64,000 nt of DNA from Raphanus sativus (Eukaryota; Streptophyta; Magnoliopsida; Brassicales; Brassicaceae). The DNA lies in contig NC_079516.1 in NCBI RefSeq assembly GCF_000801105.2, positions 8,246,001-8,310,000 on the forward strand, read 5' to 3'. Positions 57,347 through 64,000 of this stretch are shown here, piece after piece. The first letter of the stretch is position 1; each line of letters begins with the position of its first letter. Both the position numbers and the translations under genes were made by a program. The notes below the pieces were generated by a model. That model made no database searches. It saw only the letters and a list, made by a program, of their open reading frames with translations, and was not told the origin of the DNA.

Positions 57347-57602
57347 CATATAAATAAATATTGTCTAGACTAAAGAGTCAAGTACGTAACAAGTATCAAG
57401 TGATCCATATAATCCTTGAATAAATAAATGTAAATATCAGAACATACTAAACTGTTTTAGCGGGATAGAAAGAACACGTTCATAATGGAACAACACGATA
57501 CGTAAAAGAAGAAAATTATTAGTTTCACCCCAACACCTCTTTATTACGAAATAAGAATAATAATTTTAAAAGTAAATAACTTTGTAATTAAGCCACATCG
57601 GG

Positions 57603-57701
57603 CTAATCCTCTTGACCATGCTTTAAAAATAAATATCCCATAACAACAAAGGCAAGGACTAGAAGGATTACGAATAAGATCAACACCAGCTCTGTCGACA
57701 T
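57603..57701 (-). CDS. Candidate 32-aa membrane microprotein, copy A
   Basis: ATG at 57701, TAG at 57603-57605. The peptide begins MSTE, continues as a hydrophobic stretch LVLILFVILLVLAFVVMGYL (residues 5-24), then FLKHGQED. This is a single predicted membrane span with a positively charged Lys-His just after it. An in-frame stop lies 36 bases upstream of the ATG, so this is the first Met. About 50 bases upstream a TTGATCACAG resembles a splice acceptor shared with copy B, so a 5' UTR intron is possible. Compared with copy B the stop comes early: the codon aligned with its Lys31 is TAG. I know no named family for this peptide. Expression is unproven. Confidence 0.5.
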   Translation of the reverse strand: MSTELVLILFVILLVLAFVVMGYLFLKHGQED

Positions 57702-57804
57702 TCTTTTCTGTTTTCTTCCAAAGTTCCTAACTTAGCTTCTTCTTGGCTATGTTTTTCTGTGATCAAGAGAAGCTATGAATTAATCGTATAATCTACACAC
57801 ACGC

Positions 57805-57808
<4 letters not shown>

Positions 57809-57846
<38 letters not shown>
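57809..57846. repeat. AT microsatellite
   Basis: About 38 bases of AT dinucleotide, within duplicated block copy A and absent from copy B. Confidence 0.9.
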
Positions 57847-57852
<6 letters not shown>

Positions 57853-58120
57853 CCTTTGTTCCTAAACTTTTGTACCATTTACAAGAAAAATTAGTTACTT
57901 AAAATTCCTATTCATTCCTTTTTTATAAGTAACTATAGAGTAATAGTCATCTGGTAACCATAATTGAGGATAGGAACGAGAATGAATACTACATTCTCCT
58001 TCGTTCTTTTTTTACCAAAATGGTGAATAGGAATATTAGCTTTTGAGTTTATCTTATATTTCTCCTTAGTAATATATTTTTCATTTCTTCTTCTAATATA
58101 TTACTTTCTATCTTCAAACA

Positions 58121-58531
58121 ATATACTCCTACATATTAAGTGGTTTTTAAAGATTTCGATTTTATTTCAATATAAGCGATGTTCTCACTTTTCTAGATAA
58201 AATTTAGTGTCACTTGAAATTTTAACCAACTAAAAGTAGTGTATTTTTTTTCAATTGGTTAAACTAGTTTTATATAATGCTATTTTTATATAATCAATAT
58301 GAATGACATAAAATTTTGCATTTTTTTTAATCTTTGTGAGAAAACCTTAAAATCCATTTAAAATAATAAAGAGAGACGTACTTAATCAATAAAAATGAAG
58401 AACAATATTTTTTTCATTTCTCTCTCTTTCCTTATTTTAATTACAGTTACAATTTAGATGTTAACTATAACCAATAAATTATAATTAAGTGGACGGCCGC
58501 ATTAATATGGTTCTTAAATTGATAGTTATAT
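58121..58531. other. AT-rich spacer, MITE-like remnants
   Basis: ACTCCTACATATTAAGTGG near 58125 resembles a worn MITE end. No gene is seen. Confidence 0.35.
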
Positions 58532-58930
58532 CACTACAAGAAATCAGTCAAATAACTACTCATCTTTTCATAGCTAGAGTTTAAAATCTGTAGCTACAAT
58601 ACATAAGGCTAACTCTGATTTGTTGCCAAACCGTAGCTCACTCGCTGACGGATTTTGCGAGAGAATCGGTTGTGACTATTACCGAGGATGTAGATACAGA
58701 GTGTACTGTTGCTCATTAGCAACAACCTTAGCAAAGGATTTGTCATTGCTAAGTAGCTACAGAATATACCTACAGAGTTTCTTTAGCGAAGTCGTAACAA
58801 ATGTAGCAAAGGATTTGGCTACAAATGTTTTCTATCTAAAATGTTGGATCAAATTAGCAACAAACACATTTTTGACTAATGTTGTAGCAAAAGAATGATT
58901 TGTTTACAACATTTAGCAGGATTCGTTGTT
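58532..58930. mobile_element. CACTA-like fragment with repeated TAGCAAAGGATTTG motif
   Basis: The left end CACTACAAGAAATCAGTC (58532) is a CACTA terminus of a different family from the 37105 element. Inside, TAGCAAAGGATTTG recurs (58729, 58804) with TAGCTACA and GCAACAA motifs, typical of subterminal repeats. The right end is degenerate (CCGTAGGGTG at about 58930), and no matching 3-bp duplication was found, so it is truncated or worn. The open frame at 58620-58898 is a by-product. Confidence 0.6.
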
Positions 58931-59116
58931 GCCGTAGGGTGATTTATTTTGTTTTGAATACAAAACTATATTTCTGCGATGTATATATTTTCTTGTGTTA
59001 ACATATCTTGTATGTGTGAAATTATTTATACATGTTTATATGTATTATCATATTAAAATGTTTATATTGACATTAAAAAGTATTAAACGATTTGTTTGAA
59101 TATGCAATATAAAAAC

Positions 59117-59117
<1 letters not shown>

Positions 59118-59192
<75 letters not shown>
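59118..59192. repeat. CT microsatellite
   Basis: About 75 uninterrupted bases of CT dinucleotide; likely length-polymorphic. The minus-strand Arg-Glu frame over it is an artefact. Confidence 0.95.
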
Positions 59193-59193
<1 letters not shown>

Positions 59194-60567
59194 AATATCT
59201 GGATATTCGTAGCTGCAGAAACTTTTGAATTCTGAAACTCAATCAGAAAATAGGGTTTATGTTTTCGATGACTTGTTAAAAGAAATATCTAAAAAAAAAG
59301 CTTGACATACAATCAACTATGAAAAATGTATATTTTATTGATGATAAGATCAAGAATAAACGATGAATACAAAGGGTATATAAGGACAAGAAAGAATATA
59401 AGGGTATATCGAGAGAATCGGGATCTTCTATTCTTGATTTATCATTCCTCTTTTATAGGTTTTTGGGGGCAAATCGTATTGTTCACGTGATCTCCGGCTT
59501 GGATCAGGTGTTTTTATGGTGGTTATTATTTTCTTCGATTCCGTTACGTTTTGCTTTCACTCGCCGAGCTCGGCATGCAAGCTCGTTCAGCGCGGGTGGG
59601 CCTTGACCTATGTGGACCTATAATTCCTTCTTGGGCTTTTATGATGCTTGATCTGGAATTTGTCCTGTTTGGGCTGAGATCTTGGACCAGGTCCGAATCG
59701 GGATGAACCCGACTTCAACAAAAATCAGCACTTTGGCGCAAGCAGTAGTCTAGCTTCCACTCGCTCCCTCATCATTTGGCTGAGCAGCTCCTCCACTCAC
59801 CTTGCTACAAGGAATGATCGATGTGGTAAGCTTGCTATGGCATCCGTAGAAGTCTATTTTCAGAGTGTATTGTGCCCTTTCCAGCTAGCTGATGGAAGTT
59901 CAGTCTTCTCGACGAGTTATGTAGCAGAGGTTGGGAATAAGTTGATGAACTCACTCGACTCGGACATTGCACTGTTCTAGTGGGTATCGCATGACGATTT
60001 ACTATCGTATGAGAAATTAGCTCATGAATGGTAGTAAGTCACTAAACACTATAATGAAATCAAACTACTTACTCGAAGAAGCGGTGATGGCTGAGTAGGG
60101 ATATGTGCCCAAGGCTGAGGCTATGGTAACGGCTGAGATGTAACTTGGGCTTTTAAGGCTCGAAGTATCTTCTTCTTACTAAATGAAGGCCAAGGTATGT
60201 TATTGTGATAACCATCCTGAAGGGATAAAATGGTCGAGATCGACAAAGTCAGAATTTGGAGTCAAGATTCTGGGAATCTAAAGATCTTGAGGAATGTTGA
60301 GTATCCATCACGAAATATTGGGTATGGTTCAGAGAAAATAGAATATTGGTCGAGCATCAACATGGTGTTCGAATCGCAGGCAATAGGATAGATCGAGAAA
60401 TTTCTATTGTTCTTGTTTGTTTGTTGGCCGGTGGATCGACCTATGTCTAGAACAGTCCGGGGTTGTTACAGTTACCGTCTCATGGTAGATCTCCAAGATA
60501 GCAGAGTTGGTCAGACCAAGAAAATGCTTGGTCTTATGCGTATCTGACAAACAAACATGCACTTCAT
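59193..60567. other. GC-richer unassigned region, possible LTR fragment
   Basis: The stretch 59400-60560 is richer in GC than its surroundings. At 59718-59735 ACTTCAACAAAAATCAGC followed by ACTTTGGCGC resembles an LTR end (CA) next to the start of a Ty3-type primer-binding site (TGGCGC...). It may be a truncated LTR, but no partner LTR or target duplication was found. No open frame of note occurs. Confidence 0.3.
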
Positions 60568-61365
60568 TGTTGGAACTATTTTTTTAGCAATGTATTCATA
60601 TGTTAAAAATAGAGTTAGTGTGAATAAGAAATGGAGGTCTAATGTGTGTGATTTGAGAAACTTGTATAAAGTTACAAATATACACATTAGATATTTGGAT
60701 TTGGGTTTTTTGATATGTTAATTGGACTTCATGTTCATTAACTTAATCTTATAAACCAAATATATGTGATCTTTTATATTGATAAAATATAAAAAAAAAA
60801 ATCCATTTAAAGTATATTATTTTTTTTGAATGAGTCAAATAATAGTAATTATACTCTTTAATTTCTTGGTCAAAATGTGAAATGAATTCACATAACAATG
60901 ACAAGAAATAAAAACTTCATTAGTGCACCATGGAGGTTTCATTTTATGTTGAAAAATAAAATTTGTGCTTCTCATTATTTTCTATATAAAGCCTCATGAA
61001 AATGTAGAAAAATATACACACCAATAGCAAAAGAAAAACTCACATTCTCCCATTCTCCCATATTGAAAAGTTATGTTAGTATTTTTTATTTCTTGAGTCT
61101 CTAAGAGTACAAAACAAAACTAGGGTCGATAGATTCTATTTTTCGGTGATGGTAAACAGAAACAATGATGCAGTTGTATCCTGGAAATCTGAGCGCTATT
61201 AAACCGTCACACTACGGGGCGTTTAAAGATTTAAGGAAAGAGATTAATCATCTCGACTCTGCGATTCTTCTTTAAATGTTGTTTCGGTATTGTAATTTTT
61301 AATTTTTGTTCTTATTATTTTTATAAATATCAGTTGTCCCTATTGTAATGAATAAGGTTCCTACA
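60568..61365 (+). mobile_element. Copia-type solo LTR
   Basis: The segment begins TGTTGGAACTATTT and ends GGTTCCTACA. It is flanked by TTCAT at 60563-60567 and 61366-61370, a perfect 5-bp target duplication. It has a TATATAAAG box (60981-60989) and a GC-richer transcribed-looking portion (61130-61260). No internal element sequence is attached. At 798 bp with TG...CA ends, the best explanation is unequal recombination between the two LTRs of a former element. Confidence 0.85.
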
Positions 61366-61370
61366 TTCAT

Positions 61371-61814
61371 TACCCTGCTTTCTTTTCTTTCTTTGTACGT
61401 TATGAAGATAACACGATCTCTGTGGATTGAAGTGTTGAAAGTGATGGTATTAGGATGAAATAGAATGTCTATTCCATGCTATTTCTTCTAGTTCTTTTTT
61501 AAGAATTTGAAGCTGAACATTTGATATCATGTTCTTGGTAAGTAACTACAGAAATTGACTGGAGGTATACTGCTATCTAGGAACAAAGACTTGTTAGTTT
61601 TCTACTGAGGAAATTCTATCGTAGTGCATATGATTTTATTTCGCACTTAATTTTATTTTTGGCTTGTAGCCTCCAAAAGTATAGGACCGCTCTGTGCATG
61701 TGGTTTACATATACTCCATAGAACGTGTAAGAAAGGTGACAATTGTAGGCTTGTAGCGAGGAGTGTTGAGAAGATGCACATAATAGAGAGGCAATGAAGA
61801 AGAGGAAGGCTTTA
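61371..61814. other. Spacer, no gene supported
   Basis: The 90-codon minus-strand frame at 61616-61888 runs into the duplicated block and lacks recognisable motifs; the corresponding copy A sequence does not preserve it. Confidence 0.4.
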
Positions 61815-62425
61815 GCGCAGCCGTAAAGAGTCAAATACATGATAGGTGTCGTGTGTGTGATCCACATAATGCATGAGAACAAAGTCATTTATATAAATAA
61901 ATAAAGCAAGTTATATTTATAATACAAAACATACTAAACTGTTTTATAGGAGGGATTTCAAGAACAGGTTAATTTGGAACAACACAATAAGTTATAGAAA
62001 AAGAAAAATATTAGTTTCATCTAAATACCTCTCTAACACGAAATAATAATAATAACTTTCTAATTAAGACGCATCCGTCTTCTCCTCTTGACCATGCTTT
62101 ATACATAAACATCCCATAGCAACAATGAAAAGGACTAGAAGGATAGGGAGTATTATAATCATCAGCGACATTCTCTTCTTTTTTTCTTCAAAAGATCTTA
62201 ACTTAGCTTCTTATTGCCAGTGTTTTTCTGTAATCAAAATATTCAAGAGATGCAATGAATTGATTGTATAACCCACACACACATATAGTATATATCATAT
62301 TTAGTGTAGAAGAAATAAGTTAACTATTGAGACTAAGGATAGTTTACGTCATAGTGAATAGGACTACAGTATTAGCTTTTGAGTTTATTTAGTTTTCTAT
62401 TTTCCATTTCTTCTACTAACATAAT
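61815..62425 (-). repeat. Duplicated block, copy B (contains microprotein ORF)
   Basis: The partner of 57357-58120, offset about 4.45 kb. It is more compact and lacks the AT microsatellite and the extra segment of copy A. Confidence 0.85.
62064..62171 (-). CDS. Candidate 35-aa membrane microprotein, copy B
   Basis: ATG at 62171, TAA at 62064-62066. The peptide begins MSLMIIILPILLVLFIVAMG (1-20), continues CLCIKHGQEE and ends KTDAS. It has a single membrane span of about 20 residues, then Lys-His and an acidic/polar tail; Cys21 and Cys23 at the membrane edge could be lipidated, which is speculation. Against copy A the shared elements are MS, ILLVL, MG, and KHGQE; most other changes swap one hydrophobic residue for another. 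An in-frame stop lies 30 bases upstream of the ATG. The upstream TTGATTACAG, similar to copy A, could be a splice acceptor of a leader intron. No family is recognised. Confidence 0.55.
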   Translation of the reverse strand: MSLMIIILPILLVLFIVAMGCLCIKHGQEEKTDAS

Positions 62426-64000
62426 AGGTGTTTTCCAGCACCATGTGCAGTAATAAATTTTAAAATTTAAAATATAATTATATTAATATTCTAGATTTTA
62501 TTATTTTTACCAATATCTTATTATATAAAGTTTGGTTCTTCAAAGTTACTAATTAACATGATCGCGACACGTGTCATTAAATTTTTTAAGATTGCGACAT
62601 GTGTTAATCTATATTATAATTAAAAATATATATTAAGATAATAACAAAAACAAATTTTGTTTAAAAAGTAATTGTAAGTATATCTAATAGTAATTTTCCA
62701 TTTTAAAATCCTAAACAAAACATAGTTGCAAATAACTATTTGATAGTAATTTTCTTTTAATATTTTTAAAGAGGTTAAAATTCATAATGATATAAAATAT
62801 ATATACTAAGATAACAAAAAACGAATTTTAAAATAAATTAGTTTTAAAATTGATTTAATAGTAAAAAGGAAACTTTAAAAAAATACTTAATAATATTCTA
62901 AAATTACTTAATAGGAAAATTGGTTCTTCAAAGTTGTTAATTAACATGATTGTGACACATGACAATTATACATTTAAAATTGTGATATGTGTTAAACTAC
63001 TTCATAATTTTAAAAATATATATAAGATAATCAAAACAATTCTTGGTGAAATTAATTATATAGTAAATTTCCATTTTAAAAATCTTAAACAAAATATTAT
63101 TTAATAGTAATTTCCTTTTTAAATAATGCGACATGTTTTAGAATATATCATGAATAAAAACAATATATACTAAGAAAATAAAAACAAAAACGAATTTTGA
63201 AATTATTTAAGAGTAAAAAGAAAATTTAAAAATTACTTAATAATATTATTTTAGAAATATTATTTGATAGTAATTTTTCTCTTAATATTTTGAAGTTGTG
63301 TTAGAATATCTCATGATTAAAAATATATATACTAATAAAATTAAAAGAAATTGAAGAAATAATTTTCTTTAATTTAATAATAAAATTTAATTTTAAAAAA
63401 ATATTTAATTGTAAAATTTAATTTTAAAAATTATTTAATAGTAATATTTAGAAAATTTCCTTTTTACAAATCTTAAAGAAGAGAAGTTTGTAAAATAACT
63501 TATTTAATACTAATTTCCTTTTTCCAAAATCCAAAAAAAAAGATAATTGTAAAAGATTATTTGATATTAAGTTCCTTATAAAATTTTGACATTTGTTAAA
63601 ATATCTTATGATTAATAAAATATATAGGAAGATAATAAAAACAATTTGTGTTTTAAAAGTAATTTTTTTTGCAGGATTGAGCAAGAAAAATATCTGGTGA
63701 GTTTTCTTGCATGTTCTTTCACATCTTCGCGTGCTATCTTTTTTTTTGGTGTCACATGAGGAAATAATTAGATATCCCGATCTTCACATTAAACTGACGT
63801 TGAACTTTTTCTAAAAAGAATATAATTGTCATGATGTTATACATTAGTTATTGTTACAATTATACTTAGCCGTTTGAACATATAGATGTAGTGGTGAACA
63901 TGAATCGGATATCCGGATTTTTGGAGATATTCTAATCCGATCCATTTTGTTATAATAATCAATTATTTGATCCAATTCGATCTGTAGCCACATGAATATT
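62426..64000. repeat. AT-rich degenerate repeats, Helitron-like start
   Basis: At 62424 TAGGTGTTTTCCAGCACCAT followed by GTGCAG resembles the Helitron-type terminus at 23881 (on the minus strand, a GCACATGGTGC hairpin precedes it). Downstream, TTGGTTCTTCAAAGTT plus TAATTAACATGAT recurs at 62523 and 62919, and versions of TGCGACATGTGTTA recur at 62585, 62982, 63125 and 63590. These indicate degenerate tandem units. No gene is supported to the window end. Confidence 0.45.

Larger units (their letters stand above)
57357..58120 (-). repeat. Duplicated block, copy A (contains microprotein ORF)
   Basis: This block is homologous, same orientation, to 61815-62425. Shared landmarks in order: AGAGTCAA, CATACTAAACTGTTTTA, TTGACCATGCTTTA, GGACTAGAAGGAT, CTAACTTAGCTTCTT, GTTTTTCTGT and TATTAGCTTTTGAGTTTAT. 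Copy A carries extra sequence, including an AT microsatellite (57809-57846) and about 150 bases to its right. The flanks differ by many indels of any length while the ORF differs only by one in-frame 6-base indel before its stop. Confidence 0.85.

Noticed and set aside
59048..59242. Arg-Glu repeat protein
   Set aside because: It is the translation of the CT microsatellite.
61616..61888. 90-codon hydrophobic minus-strand frame as a membrane protein
   Set aside because: It crosses the edge of the duplicated block and is not preserved in the other copy.

Overview
The window is plant nuclear DNA, almost certainly from a Brassicaceae species (Brassica or a close relative). The genes have plant intron structure, intergenic DNA is very AT-rich, and the transposon families are those common in Brassicaceae. 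From memory of the Arabidopsis map, the recognisable genes follow the order of Arabidopsis chromosome 3 around AT3G23000 to AT3G23060: CIPK7, a PPR gene (only a remnant here), IAA2, IAA7, then a DRIP-like RING E3 ligase. Four conventional protein genes look intact, and I modelled their exons with consensus splice sites and correct phase. Two further very short ORFs (32 and 35 codons) in a duplicated block look like a pair of membrane microprotein genes.

Layout. 1-12250: no gene; a MITE, telomere-like repeats, a long inverted repeat, a tandem repeat and a composite Helitron (9008-11293) carrying a SINE. 12335-13576: CIPK7, intronless. 13780-16112: a graveyard holding a PPR remnant, a Copia reverse transcriptase fragment, LINE fragments and a decayed partial copy of IAA2. 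17283-17884: IAA2 on the minus strand, with a three-unit tandem repeat upstream. 18700-29189: MITEs and AT-rich DNA, then a tract rich in GTACA motifs. 29190-35494: a complete, young, non-autonomous LTR retrotransposon with 1691-bp LTRs, a GCATT target duplication and one unrecognised 308-aa ORF. 37105-40545: a complete non-autonomous CACTA element full of GCAAATTTGC palindromes. 41605-42384: a complete short Helitron. 43728-45490: IAA7/AXR2, five exons, with a Stowaway MITE in intron 2. 47650-47830: a plastid FBPase fragment. 48844-51201: the DRIP-like RING gene, seven exons. 52307-56904: a decayed but complete Copia element. 57357-58120 and 61815-62425: the duplicated microprotein block, separated by a CACTA-like fragment, microsatellites and a Copia solo LTR (60568-61365). 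The end of the window is AT-rich degenerate repeat.

How the genes relate. IAA2 and IAA7 are short-lived repressors of auxin-response transcription. CIPK7 is a calcium-sensor-regulated kinase, and the RING protein belongs to the family that ubiquitinates DREB2A-type drought factors. They are neighbours by ancestry and not an operon or pathway. The gaps between them have grown by transposon insertion: most of the roughly 26 kb between IAA2 and IAA7 is LTR retrotransposon, CACTA, Helitron and MITE sequence.

The observation most likely to be new is the microprotein pair. Next are the pol-less LTR element with its 308-aa ORF and the palindrome-satellite CACTA element. All similarity statements are by eye and from memory; no database search was run.
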